Shown piece after piece: positions 44,580 through 53,339 of a stretch of DNA of 64,000 bases. The DNA is from JAHDHW01 sp965220465. Lineage in GTDB: Bacteria; Bacteroidota; Bacteroidia; Chitinophagales; Saprospiraceae. Every line of letters starts with the position of its first letter. Position 1 is the stretch's first letter. Where the stretch lies: contig CBDCPZ010000022.1 in the NCBI GenBank assembly GCA_965220465.1, positions 124,001 through 188,000 of the forward strand, in the 5' to 3' direction. Under the pieces are notes generated by a model that was not told the origin of the DNA, ran no database searches, and saw only the letters and a program-made list of their open reading frames with translations. A program made the position numbers and the translations under genes.

Positions 44580-45704
44580 ATGAAAAAATTTAGCAGAAAG
44601 ACTTTTTTTAAAGGCCTGGCCTTTGGCACTATTTCTCTTCCACTTGTTCTACGCTCCTGTTTATCACAGAATACCGCGCAAAATTCCGGATCACCAAATA
44701 TCATCAATCGCAAAACGTACAAATGGAAAATGGTGACCACCTGGCCTCCAAATTTTCCTGTTCTGGATGAAGGATGCAAACTTTTTGCAAAGTGGGTTAA
44801 TGAAATGTCTGAAGGGCAGATGGACATCACTGTTTATGGAGGAGGAGAATTAGTTCCTCCACTTGAAGCTTTTAATGCGGTTAGAAGTGGAGCGGCTGAA
44901 GCTGGCAGTGGAGCGGCTTATTATTGGGCCGGCACTGTCCCGGCTGCGCAATTTTTTGCTTCCGTCCCTTTTGGAATGAATGCACAGCAATTAAATTCAT
45001 GGATTCTTTGTGGTGGTGGCTTGGAGCTTTGGGAAGAATGTTATGCGAAATATGGTTTAGTGCCAATGTTGGGAGGAAATACGGGTGTCCAGATGGGCGG
45101 GTGGTTTAATCGCGAAATAAATAGCATGGATGATTTTAATGGATTAAAAATGCGAATGCCGGGACTTGGCGGAAAAGTTTTGAAAAAAGCAGGAGGATCA
45201 CCTGTCCTTTTAGCTGGAAGCGAATTGTACACTGGGCTTGAAAGAGGAATCATCGATGCAACTGAATGGATTGGCCCTTTTCATGATTACAAAATGGGGT
45301 TCCATCAAATTGCGAAATATTATTATTCTCCGGGCTGGCACGAAGCGGGAACTACGCTAGAGTTTTTCTTTAACAAAGAGAAATTCGATGATTTACCTAA
45401 CCATTTGAAAGTCATTGCACAAAGCGCAGCTCAACGCCTGAATACTTGGATGCTCTCAGAGTTTGAAGCGCAAAATGGTTTTTATCTGGAAAAAATACTT
45501 TCTGAAAGTGAAGTCGAAATTCGCAAATTCCCGGATGAGGTTTTACAACAACTTAGAATTTACACAGAAGAAGTAATTCAGGAACTCGTCGAGAGTGATC
45601 CTTTCTCAAAAAAAGTTTATGACTCTTACAACAGCTTTCGCAAAAAAGCTGTTGCATGGTCAGAGCTTACTGAAAAAGCATTTTACAACAGCCTTCAAAT
45701 CTGA
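44580..45704 (+). CDS. dctP: TRAP transporter substrate-binding protein (DctP family)
   Basis: A 374-residue periplasmic binding protein. The N-terminus has SRKTFFKG, a near-Tat motif, then a hydrophobic stretch and SC, a possible lipidation Cys near residue 27. The mature DctP fold contains TTWPPNFPVLDEGCKLFAKW, EAFNAVRSGAAEAGSG, the NFDGLKMRMPG-type segment (MDDFNGLKMRMPG) and GLERGIIDATEWIGPFHDYK. It resembles keto-acid binders such as TakP. The membrane subunits dctQ and dctM lie 5 kb away on the opposite strand. An AraC regulator follows this gene closely. Confidence 0.9.
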   Translation: MKKFSRKTFFKGLAFGTISLPLVLRSCLSQNTAQNSGSPNIINRKTYKWKMVTTWPPNFPVLDEGCKLFAKWVNEMSEGQMDITVYGGGELVPPLEAFNAVRSGAAEAGSGAAYYWAGTVPAAQFFASVPFGMNAQQLNSWILCGGGLELWEECYAKYGLVPMLGGNTGVQMGGWFNREINSMDDFNGLKMRMPGLGGKVLKKAGGSPVLLAGSELYTGLERGIIDATEWIGPFHDYKMGFHQIAKYYYSPGWHEAGTTLEFFFNKEKFDDLPNHLKVIAQSAAQRLNTWMLSEFEAQNGFYLEKILSESEVEIRKFPDEVLQQLRIYTEEVIQELVESDPFSKKVYDSYNSFRKKAVAWSELTEKAFYNSLQI

Positions 45705-45765
45705 GTTTTTTTTAATAATTTTAGGAACTCAAGATTTATCGATATCGCAAAATATTTTTAAAATC

Positions 45766-46563
45766 ATGAAAAGCAGAACTTTTAAACCTTCTTCTTTTTT
45801 GAGTGCTTATGTTCATTCGTTTTGGACTATTCAAACTAAACCAGAGGAAGGAGGAAGATTTCGTTTTGCATCAGATGGCCACCCGGAATTATTTTTCAAT
45901 TTGAAAAAACAAGTTTCTTTTTCGTTTTCAGAAAAAAAAGAACAATACAATTATTCTTATGGGGTCGTTGGGCAATTTTACAAATATTGTGAGCTGGATA
46001 TTTCAAACCAGGAGTATACTTTTTTTATAAAACTCCATCCTTTAGGATTGTATGCTTTATTTCAACATGACATCTCTGTATTTAATAATTGCATTTCTGA
46101 AGTCCCTGAATTGATCGAACTTCAAGCAAATTTGTGTTTCATTTTTCAAACAACATCGGATATTGAAAAAGTAATTACTGAAGTTGAAAGTTGGTTGCTA
46201 CAAAAAATTAAACCGTTCCCTCATTTGAATATTGTAAATGATATTTTAAACCAACTTGAATTAAATTATAAAACTCCAACAAAAAAAGTTCTAGAAAAAT
46301 ATAGTTTGAGCCATAGGAGGATCCAGCAAATTTTTAAGGAAAAAATCGGACTCTCTCCAAAACAGTATCAACGAATGTTGCGATTTAGAAAAGCAATGAA
46401 ACATCTGGCTTTTAGTCCTTTAAACGACGATTTCACAACTGAATTGGGCTATCATGACTGGTCTCATTTTTCAAAAGACATGGTTTATTTTTTTGACCTC
46501 TCACCTGGAAATTTTATTTCCCGCTTACATCAGGATAGCTTACTCATCAATGTGAGAGCGTAA
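45766..46563 (+). CDS. AraC-family transcriptional regulator
   Basis: From ATG 45766 it is 265 residues. The N-terminal half (about 1-160) is an uncharacterised sensory domain, similar to the N-terminal domain of other Bacteroidota AraC-type regulators (MKSRTFKPSSFLSAYVHSFW). The C-terminal half has two helix-turn-helix segments (KVLEKYSLSHRRIQQIFKEK and ELGYHDWSHFSKDMVYFF) and the typical FRKAMKHL linker. The frame is open upstream to 45595, but that would overlap dctP by 110 bases. Its place 61 bases after dctP suggests it regulates the TRAP genes. Confidence 0.85.
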   Translation: MKSRTFKPSSFLSAYVHSFWTIQTKPEEGGRFRFASDGHPELFFNLKKQVSFSFSEKKEQYNYSYGVVGQFYKYCELDISNQEYTFFIKLHPLGLYALFQHDISVFNNCISEVPELIELQANLCFIFQTTSDIEKVITEVESWLLQKIKPFPHLNIVNDILNQLELNYKTPTKKVLEKYSLSHRRIQQIFKEKIGLSPKQYQRMLRFRKAMKHLAFSPLNDDFTTELGYHDWSHFSKDMVYFFDLSPGNFISRLHQDSLLINVRA

Positions 46564-46667
46564 AATTGTCGCTGTTCTGTCAATTCCTTGCGACTTGTAA
46601 AAAAGCGAAATAAAATAGTTTGACAAGACTTGTTTTTTAATGCTTTTTAGTGGAAAAAATTGAGCTT

Positions 46668-49172
46668 ATGCGACTTTTTCTATTGTTTTTAATTCAAGTG
46701 GTATTGATTGGCAAATCCAATGGCCAGGTTTTAAAAGAACTGAATTCCAACGAACCTCCATTAAAATATCTTTCTCTGACCGAACAACAATTCATTCAAA
46801 AATATAATGAAATACATCGTTGGGATATTTTTTTGGAAAGCCAAAAAGCGATGCTGACCAAAGAAGGACCCATTTTTACTCCAATCTGGGAGAACCTCGG
46901 CCCTAACACGATTGACACACTATCTGGCCGTATGCTGTGTTTGGATTTTCATCCGGAAAACCCAGACATCTTGTTTGCGGGAAGTGGAGCTGGGGGGCTT
47001 TGGAAATCTGAAAATGCAGGAGAATCCTGGGTTCCATTAACAGATGATCTTCCAAGCATGCGCGTTTCAGCTGTAGCCGTAAATCCGTTCAATCCTAACG
47101 AAATTCTTATAGGAACTGGAATCGGAAAAGTCTTAAGTACTGCGCTACAACCCGGTGTTGGTGTATTAAAATCAACAGATGGCGGAATGACCTGGTCGCC
47201 CACTTCCTTTTCGTACAACTTGACCGACATCGTTTCAACCTACAAACTCATGTATGACCCTTTTATTGAAAATAAAGTTTATTTGGCCGCTACCAACGGA
47301 TTTTTTATTTCAACAGATGCCGGTGATAATTGGGCTTCTACCAACTCAAATCGCATATACGATATAGAGCTGCATCCAACAGATGAAGGAACCATTTACA
47401 TAGGTTCGCAATTTATTGGCGTTCAAAAATCGACAGATGGTGGGATGACTTGGAGCACTTTGAGTAATGGTATCCCAAGTGGCAATCAAATTTTTAGAAC
47501 TGAAATCGCAATTTGTCAAAATAGCCCGGAAATATTGGTAGCTAAATTAGTCAACAATGGCACTTTCAACACAGCAGGTGTTTACAAATCTGTTAATGGC
47601 GGAAACTCATGGTCTGTTATTTTAAATACACCTGATGTAGCTTGCCAGCCGAGTAATCCAAACGCTTGTTCCGGTTGGTTATTCAATACGCTTGGAATTG
47701 CACCGGATGATCCTGATAAGATATTTTTAGGTGGTGTTCAATTTTGGTACACACATGATGGCGGAACAAACTGGGTTTGGAAAGATTATCTGTCAAATGG
47801 TTCTGGTGGAGGAAATCTCAATCTGGTTTATGTAGATCATTGGGACATCGATTTTGATTTGGAAAATCAAGGGAGGATGTATGTCTGCTGCGATGGTGGC
47901 ATTATTCGTTCTGATGATTATGGAATAACGTGGACGCGAATGGCTAAAGATTTGGTGAACGCTATGTGTTATTCGGCTGCTACCCATCCAACCAATCCTG
48001 ATTTTATGATTGGAGGTTTTCACGATCACGGCTTGCAAAGATTATTCGGCAACAATAATAATCTAACCTGGACAAGGTGGTCTCTAAACGATGGTATAAA
48101 AACTTTGATTGATCATCAAAATATTGGTGTTATTTATGGCAATACTCAAAACGGTCCTATTATAAAATCATTAAGTAATGGCAGCGGCATCAGCACCAGT
48201 TTCCAGGCAACAAATGGTATAACAGAAAGCGGCCCTTGGATTTCTCCTCTTGTGATGAATCATCAAAATACATCAATTTTGTACACCGCCACCAACAACA
48301 ATATTTATAAAACTTCCAACGGTGCAAACAATTGGTTTTCAATAGCAAACATTTCTAATGTACAAACTTTGGAGCTGAGCGAACAAGACCCGGATATTGT
48401 TTATGCTCATGCTTACAATCCCAATAATGTCAATAGTTTTTCTTTCCACAGAAGTTTAAATGGAGGTGCAGACTGGACGACAATCAATGACTTAAGTATT
48501 CCTGACTGGGGAACTACCGCCATTGAATCTGATCCTCATCAGGAAGGAAAAATCTACGCGGTTTATAATAACACAAGCGCAAATATTGGACACATCAAAG
48601 TCTCGGAAAATCAGGGCGACTCCTGGACTGATATCACTAATGATTTTCCGGATATCAAAATCAATGATATTTTGGTGAGTCCTTACGATCAAAATCACTT
48701 GTTTTTAGCGACGGATCTGGGTATTTATTATTCCGATAATTCAGGAAATTCGTGGTGCCCATTCAACAATAATCTTCCAAGGATTTACTGCATGGATTTA
48801 AGCATAAGTGAAGCGGATAGCACCTTGCGTGTTGCTACTTTCGGAAGAGGTGTTTGGAAAACCAGTTTAGCAGATCTTGTAACTTCAAGTTTTGAGATTT
48901 TTAAAAATGAAAAGAATGTGAAAATTGAATTATACCCTAATCCTGCCAGCACAGAGATAACAATTAATGTAAATTCAAAAACGCATGTTTCAATGAATGC
49001 CGATCTTTTCGATCAACAAGGTAGAAAAGTAATGCATTTGTTTAAATACGATGATAAAGTTCAGAATATTGAAGATATCATATTAATAAACCAAAAATTA
49101 GCGTCCGGGATATATTATGCGAAAATAGTTGTCGGTAATTATTCTTATCACAGAAAAGTGATAATCGATTGA
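46668..49172 (+). CDS. Secreted BNR/VPS10-type beta-propeller protein with T9SS sorting domain
   Basis: From ATG 46668 it is 834 residues with a signal peptide ending near SNGQ. The body consists of repeated propeller blades with Asp-box-like motifs: STDGGMTWS (twice), STDAGDNWA, SVNGGNSW, SENQGDSW and SDNSGNSW. It resembles the sortilin/xyloglucanase-type propellers. The last about 75 residues form a type A T9SS sorting domain (ELYPNPASTEITI, DLFDQQGRKVM, LASGIYYAKI), so it should be exported and anchored or released by the T9SS. A GTG at 46650 would add six residues. Substrate unknown. Confidence 0.88.
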   Translation: MRLFLLFLIQVVLIGKSNGQVLKELNSNEPPLKYLSLTEQQFIQKYNEIHRWDIFLESQKAMLTKEGPIFTPIWENLGPNTIDTLSGRMLCLDFHPENPDILFAGSGAGGLWKSENAGESWVPLTDDLPSMRVSAVAVNPFNPNEILIGTGIGKVLSTALQPGVGVLKSTDGGMTWSPTSFSYNLTDIVSTYKLMYDPFIENKVYLAATNGFFISTDAGDNWASTNSNRIYDIELHPTDEGTIYIGSQFIGVQKSTDGGMTWSTLSNGIPSGNQIFRTEIAICQNSPEILVAKLVNNGTFNTAGVYKSVNGGNSWSVILNTPDVACQPSNPNACSGWLFNTLGIAPDDPDKIFLGGVQFWYTHDGGTNWVWKDYLSNGSGGGNLNLVYVDHWDIDFDLENQGRMYVCCDGGIIRSDDYGITWTRMAKDLVNAMCYSAATHPTNPDFMIGGFHDHGLQRLFGNNNNLTWTRWSLNDGIKTLIDHQNIGVIYGNTQNGPIIKSLSNGSGISTSFQATNGITESGPWISPLVMNHQNTSILYTATNNNIYKTSNGANNWFSIANISNVQTLELSEQDPDIVYAHAYNPNNVNSFSFHRSLNGGADWTTINDLSIPDWGTTAIESDPHQEGKIYAVYNNTSANIGHIKVSENQGDSWTDITNDFPDIKINDILVSPYDQNHLFLATDLGIYYSDNSGNSWCPFNNNLPRIYCMDLSISEADSTLRVATFGRGVWKTSLADLVTSSFEIFKNEKNVKIELYPNPASTEITINVNSKTHVSMNADLFDQQGRKVMHLFKYDDKVQNIEDIILINQKLASGIYYAKIVVGNYSYHRKVIID

Positions 49173-49196
49173 TTCTCAATATTGTTTTCAGGAAAA

Positions 49197-50501
49197 TTAT
49201 TCTATTAATAAAAAAATAATTTTTGGAAAAAATATTACAAGCATCAGAAAAACAAGCTGAATAATTACAAATGGAATAATCCCTTTGTACAAGTGCTGCG
49301 TAGTCACTTCTGGCGGCGCAATTCCTTTTAAATAGAAAAGAGAAAATCCAAACGGTGGTGTTAAAAAGGAAGTTTGCAAATTAAGTGCGAGCAATATTCC
49401 AATCCAAATCAAATTCATTTCATAAATTTCAAAAATCGGCGCCACAACCGGGACTATGATGAAAATGATTTCAATAAAATCAATAAAAAAACCAGCGATA
49501 AAAACAACGATCATTACCAAAATCAAAAAAGCAGTTGCCGAAAGGTTTGCATTTTCAATCAATTGAACGAGATATCGATCACCACCCATTTCCCGAAAAA
49601 CAAATGTAAAAGTCGTTGCTCCTAAAAGTATGATAAAAACCATGCAAGTCAAATGTGTTGTATCCTGCATCACTGATTTCAGAACTTCGAGACTAAATTT
49701 CTTTTGGCTCATCGTCAATAAAATTGCTCCTAAAGCTCCAATTCCTGCAGCTTCGGTAGGAGAGGCGATTCCCATAAAAATGGACCCTAAAACGGCAACA
49801 ATCAATAGCATGGGCAATACAAAAGCTTTGATCACTTTTGGGGCAAAATTCTCACTTTTGAATCGCGTGATTTCTTCGGCAGAGATGCTTGGAGCCTCTT
49901 CTGGATTGCGCAATGCAAAAATTAAAATGTACCCGATGTACGCAACTACCAATAAAAATCCAGGAATAATTGCAGCTTTAAAAAGGTCACCAACAGATAC
50001 ACTCAATACACTTCCTAAAAGTACCAAAACCACCGATGGTGGAATAATTTGGCCTAGTGTTCCTGCAGAGGCTATCGTTCCGGTCGCGATTTCAGGTTTG
50101 TAGCCACGCTTTAACATCGTTGGCAAACTAATCAAACCCATTGTAATTACTGTTGCTCCAACAATCCCTGTTGAGGCCGCAAGCAATGCTCCAACGATCA
50201 CAACTGAAATTGCTAAGCCACCCGGCATGCTTCCAAAAAGCATGGCCATCGTTTCTAGTAAACTTTCGGCAAGGCCTGATTTTTCGAGCATGATTCCCAT
50301 AAAAATAAAAAGCGGAACTGCTACTAAAATATAATTACTCATCACGCCCATAATTCGGGGAGGTAAGGCAGAAAAAGTTGCAGGGTCTAAAAAACACAAC
50401 GCATAGATGATTGAAATGCCTCCCAGAGTGAAAGCGACCGGATAACCATAAAGGATCAAAATGAAAATGCTCAGAAACAATATGATTGCCAGTATTTCCA
50501 T
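49197..50501 (-). CDS. dctM: TRAP transporter large permease (DctM)
   Basis: About 434 residues with some twelve hydrophobic helices. DctM signatures visible include VAVPLFIFMGIMLEKSGLAE, GIVGATVITMGLISLP, PTEAAGIGALGAILL and FIDFIEIIFIIVPV. It is the main ion-coupled channel subunit of a TRAP importer. ATG 50501 overlaps the dctQ stop by one base (TGATG), so the two are coupled. A TTG one codon earlier is less likely. The downstream end converges on the secreted propeller gene, 24 bases apart. Confidence 0.94.
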   Translation of the reverse strand: MEILAIILFLSIFILILYGYPVAFTLGGISIIYALCFLDPATFSALPPRIMGVMSNYILVAVPLFIFMGIMLEKSGLAESLLETMAMLFGSMPGGLAISVVIVGALLAASTGIVGATVITMGLISLPTMLKRGYKPEIATGTIASAGTLGQIIPPSVVLVLLGSVLSVSVGDLFKAAIIPGFLLVVAYIGYILIFALRNPEEAPSISAEEITRFKSENFAPKVIKAFVLPMLLIVAVLGSIFMGIASPTEAAGIGALGAILLTMSQKKFSLEVLKSVMQDTTHLTCMVFIILLGATTFTFVFREMGGDRYLVQLIENANLSATAFLILVMIVVFIAGFFIDFIEIIFIIVPVVAPIFEIYEMNLIWIGILLALNLQTSFLTPPFGFSLFYLKGIAPPEVTTQHLYKGIIPFVIIQLVFLMLVIFFPKIIFLLIE

Positions 50502-51031
50502 CAATCTTCTTTTTGGGTTTCTGGTTTTTCAATTAATATTAGCACAGATTCAAAAATGTTGGCAAATCCTTGTAAAAGCAGCAATCCTATACCAATCGTC
50601 ACCGTAAATTTTATAATAAATCGAAAAGGCAAACCATCTGGGTCAGGTGATTCCTCCATGTCTGCAAACGATACAAAAGCATAAGAATAAGAAACCACAA
50701 TGATCAAAATACACCAGGGAATTAAAAAGACAATTCCACCAATCAAATTGGTCCAGGCTTGGTCAATTTTTGAAAAATTAGAATAGAAAAGATCCACTCG
50801 CACATGCCGATCATGTTTGAAAGCATAACCGGCTCCCAATAAAAAAATAGCAGCAAAAAGGTGCCATTCCAACTCCATCCCCCATGCACTGGAACTATCG
50901 AATAGTTTTCGCCTTCCTACATCAAAACAAACCAGCAATACTAAAACCAGGGTTAGCCAGGAAGTCCTTTTTCCAACCCACTCATTTATTGTATTGGCAA
51001 ATCGAATGAAATTTTTTAGAAAAGCAACCAT
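50501..51031 (-). CDS. dctQ: TRAP transporter small permease (DctQ)
   Basis: From ATG 51031 it is 176 residues, with four hydrophobic helices and the DctQ segment WGMELEWHLFAAIFLLGAGY followed by HVRVDLFYS. It forms the membrane complex with DctM, whose start overlaps its stop. A TTG at 51052 would add seven residues. The binding protein gene dctP is on the other strand 5 kb away rather than next to these subunits. Confidence 0.92.
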   Translation of the reverse strand: MVAFLKNFIRFANTINEWVGKRTSWLTLVLVLLVCFDVGRRKLFDSSSAWGMELEWHLFAAIFLLGAGYAFKHDRHVRVDLFYSNFSKIDQAWTNLIGGIVFLIPWCILIIVVSYSYAFVSFADMEESPDPDGLPFRFIIKFTVTIGIGLLLLQGFANIFESVLILIEKPETQKED

Positions 51032-51094
51032 CAATCGTTTTGTTTGCAGCAAAATACAAAATTTCTACAGACACACAGAAGACCAACAATATTG

Positions 51095-51838
51095 TTACTT
51101 TTTAAACCCACTAAAATATTTTAAGGTACTTGAAAAATGATTGTTTTCGACAACAATCTCACGAAAAGCAATGTAATGATGGTCTACTTTAAACTTTTCA
51201 CTTCCCTGGTCAATTTGAAAAAAAAGAGAAGGCGTGATTTGAATTAAAAGATTGTTGATCCGAATTGACTTTTCGACATGGTAGTGGCCGGTGAATATGC
51301 TGATGTTTTTAGGATAGGAGAAAAAGATTTCCTGAATGGCTTTTATGTCTTTCAAAGCATACTTACCATCCATAAACGGTACTCCTGCCAACACGGGCGG
51401 GTGATGCATAAACACAAATAATTCATCTTTCGCATTTTTCAGTTGCCTTTTTAACCATTTCAATTGTTTGTTAGAATGATACCCTTTGGAAGAATCTAAA
51501 AACAGAAAAGTAGATTTACCTATTTTTTTTGCAAAAAACAGCTCATCTCCAGTCATTAAATGTTCCAACTGAAAAACTTTTGCTAATAAACTTGAATCAT
51601 CATGATTCCCTGCAATAACGCTGTAAGGAATTCCAGTAGCATCGACAACTTTCTTTATCCATTGATAAATACTTTCATCTCCTTCCCTGTAACAAAGATC
51701 TCCGGAAATAACTAAATGCTGCGGTTCAAGCGTTTGAACTTTATGAATTATTTTTAAAAAATTCTGTCTTACATCAATATCAAAAGGGGACTCCCCTTCG
51801 ACATCAATATGTAAATCGGTAATCTGAATAATTTTCAC
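51095..51838 (-). CDS. Calcineurin-like metallophosphoesterase (CpdA-like)
   Basis: From GTG 51838 it is 247 residues beginning VKIIQITDLHID. All metal-binding motifs are present in order: DLHID, GDLCYR, GNHDD, HHPP and GHYH. The set is typical of CpdA-type cyclic-nucleotide phosphodiesterases, although substrate cannot be proven by eye. The ATG at 51877 would give 13 more residues but overlaps the upstream lipoprotein gene by 29 bases, whereas GTG leaves a clean 10-base gap and matches the usual family start. Likely co-transcribed with the lipoprotein. Confidence 0.85.
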   Translation of the reverse strand: MKIIQITDLHIDVEGESPFDIDVRQNFLKIIHKVQTLEPQHLVISGDLCYREGDESIYQWIKKVVDATGIPYSVIAGNHDDSSLLAKVFQLEHLMTGDELFFAKKIGKSTFLFLDSSKGYHSNKQLKWLKRQLKNAKDELFVFMHHPPVLAGVPFMDGKYALKDIKAIQEIFFSYPKNISIFTGHYHVEKSIRINNLLIQITPSLFFQIDQGSEKFKVDHHYIAFREIVVENNHFSSTLKYFSGFKK

Positions 51839-51848
51839 GGGCGATGAT

Positions 51849-52532
51849 TTAAAGGCCAAAGTATATGACAAAAGCAACTACTTCAAGTTGTGCTTCTTTT
51901 GCCAATGGATTGGAAGATGAAAAAACTCCATCCCCAGACAATTCTGAAGGAACACCTTCCGGTTTTTTTGTATCTAAAAAGACAGTCAACTGACTATTTA
52001 TATTTCCATCTTCCCATTCGTTGGTTATTCCTCCATAATCCCAATCAAACCCATAAAAGTTGAAATCTTTACCGTTGATTTCTATAAGTTCTTTAAAGGT
52101 AGTTCCTATTTTAATTCCCTCTTCAGTCCTCCATTGAGCATTCTTTTCTTCAATTCGAATACGGCTTAATTTTTTATATTCTAATTCAACCATCCATTCA
52201 ACAATCAGTTCGTTAGGAGTACCTGGAAAAACGACTGTTGCAGCGACCATTTCTCCTTCTCCGATACCAACATCCTGTCTGATGACATTCTCTTTTCCAT
52301 AAGCTTCGATGATACTTTCCTCATCAGCATCTGCTTTTATCAAGCCGACTTGTTTGTTTGGAATGCAAAGCCAAGTAGATTTTTCTTTTGTTTTTTTAGT
52401 TTCAACATCTGGGGTTTGATTGTTTGTTGAATCAGTTTCGACATTAGGTGTTTGATTATTCGTGTTTGCGTTATCCGTTTCGCAAGCTGAAGTAATCAAA
52501 AGAATAAAAACAATGATATTGATAAATTTCAT
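51849..52532 (-). CDS. Uncharacterised lipoprotein with a repeated peptide
   Basis: A 227-residue protein with lipobox ITSAC (Cys about 17). After it comes a linker containing the unit NNQTPNVET repeated as NNQTPDVET, then a domain of about 170 residues rich in beta strands (VAATVVFPGTPNELIVEW, LSRIRIEEKNAQW). No family is recognised. It precedes the phosphoesterase gene on the same strand by about 10 bases and is probably surface-exposed or periplasmic. The repeat at DNA level could expand or contract. Confidence 0.72.
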   Translation of the reverse strand: MKFINIIVFILLITSACETDNANTNNQTPNVETDSTNNQTPDVETKKTKEKSTWLCIPNKQVGLIKADADEESIIEAYGKENVIRQDVGIGEGEMVAATVVFPGTPNELIVEWMVELEYKKLSRIRIEEKNAQWRTEEGIKIGTTFKELIEINGKDFNFYGFDWDYGGITNEWEDGNINSQLTVFLDTKKPEGVPSELSGDGVFSSSNPLAKEAQLEVVAFVIYFGL

Positions 52533-53105
52533 AATAAGAGACTTGGTGTTTTTTCAAAAACTTATTTGTGTTAAATATTTGTTCTTTTATTCTATCTCTT
52601 TAAGTGATAAACTTATTGTTCATTTCTTTTTGGCGTCAAGTATTTTTTTTAACCATAAAAGATTGGTTTAAATATAAGTCAAATAAAATTGAAAAACTGA
52701 AATTCAATATTCCAGTTTTATTATTGATTCATGATTTACCATCATCAATTTGGTTTTGTTCCACCTTCTCCCTTAAGCCTCACCAACTATTACCAAACAT
52801 ATAATTTATTTTGAAGTTCAGTCTTTAATTATCTAGGCTTTTCTTAATGAATCACCAATTATTACAGCAGTGTAGTTTGTGACATTAAAAACAACCTATA
52901 CCCTAAATTTATAACACAAAGTTGAACGACTCATCTTGTATAATAAACACTAAGAACTTGTTGTAAAACCTACAATTACTTTGGCTTTAGAAATAATATC
53001 AATTATTTAGTTTAATAAAAGGGAATTGGTTTTCCAGCTTTAAAAATATGACATGTTTTTTTTGTATTTTGTAATAAATTTTCTGTACAAAATTAAATTT
53101 TTAAT
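52533..53105. other. Intergenic region upstream of a possible small RNA
   Basis: About 570 bases of AT-rich sequence. Short open frames exist on both strands but have biased, low-complexity composition and no neighbours to support them. No tRNA or known riboswitch pattern recognised. Confidence 0.4.
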
Positions 53106-53113
53106 TACCTTTG
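53106..53113 (+). promoter_or_regulatory. Bacteroidota -7 element (TACCTTTG)
   Basis: Exact TAnnTTTG match; predicted transcription start about 53119, followed only about 45 bases later by a strong terminator. Confidence 0.5.
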
Positions 53114-53118
53114 TGGGG

Positions 53119-53213
53119 CAAGAATTAAAAATATCCCCATTTAACCCTCCCTTATGAAAACCCAAAAGCCCGGGCACCCCTCCGGGCTTTTGACATTTAA
53201 TTCCTTTTTTTAG
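53119..53213 (+). ncRNA. Possible small RNA or leader with a 19-codon open frame
   Basis: The segment lies between a TACCTTTG promoter element and a strong terminator. It can form a 5' helix (TGGGG at 53113-53117 with CCCCA at 53135-53139) and the terminator helix. A tiny frame, ATG at 53154 to TAG at 53213 (MKTQKPGHPSGLLTFNSFF), covers the terminator. It lies 127 bases upstream of the M14 peptidase gene, so it could be an independent RNA or an attenuating leader. The reading is an inference from the promoter-terminator arrangement. Confidence 0.4.
53163..53192 (+). terminator. Strong Rho-independent terminator
   Basis: Perfect 11-bp stem CAAAAGCCCGG / CCGGGCTTTTG with an 8-base loop, followed by a T-rich stretch. 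The nearest upstream annotated gene on this strand ends 4 kb away. Confidence 0.8.
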
Positions 53214-53339
53214 CGTCTTTCCCGGAAAAACTTCTCCTCATATAAACTCCAATTATTTTAGCTTTCCTTCAAATGTCTGTCCTAAAAACCCTAGATTTGA
53301 TTAATCCAATTATTTTCCATCTGATAATCACTTCACCTT

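Noticed and set aside
45595..45765. Longer start for the AraC regulator
   Set aside because: It would overlap dctP by 110 bases; ATG 45766 gives a normal N-terminal domain.
51839..51877. ATG start at 51877 for the phosphoesterase
   Set aside because: It overlaps the upstream lipoprotein gene by 29 bases; the GTG at 51838 leaves a normal gap and starts at the family's usual residue.
52462..52804. Two or three short plus-strand frames between the lipoprotein and the small-RNA region
   Set aside because: They are short and rich in Phe, Leu, Ile and Lys, as expected from random AT-rich DNA; no start context or neighbour supports them.
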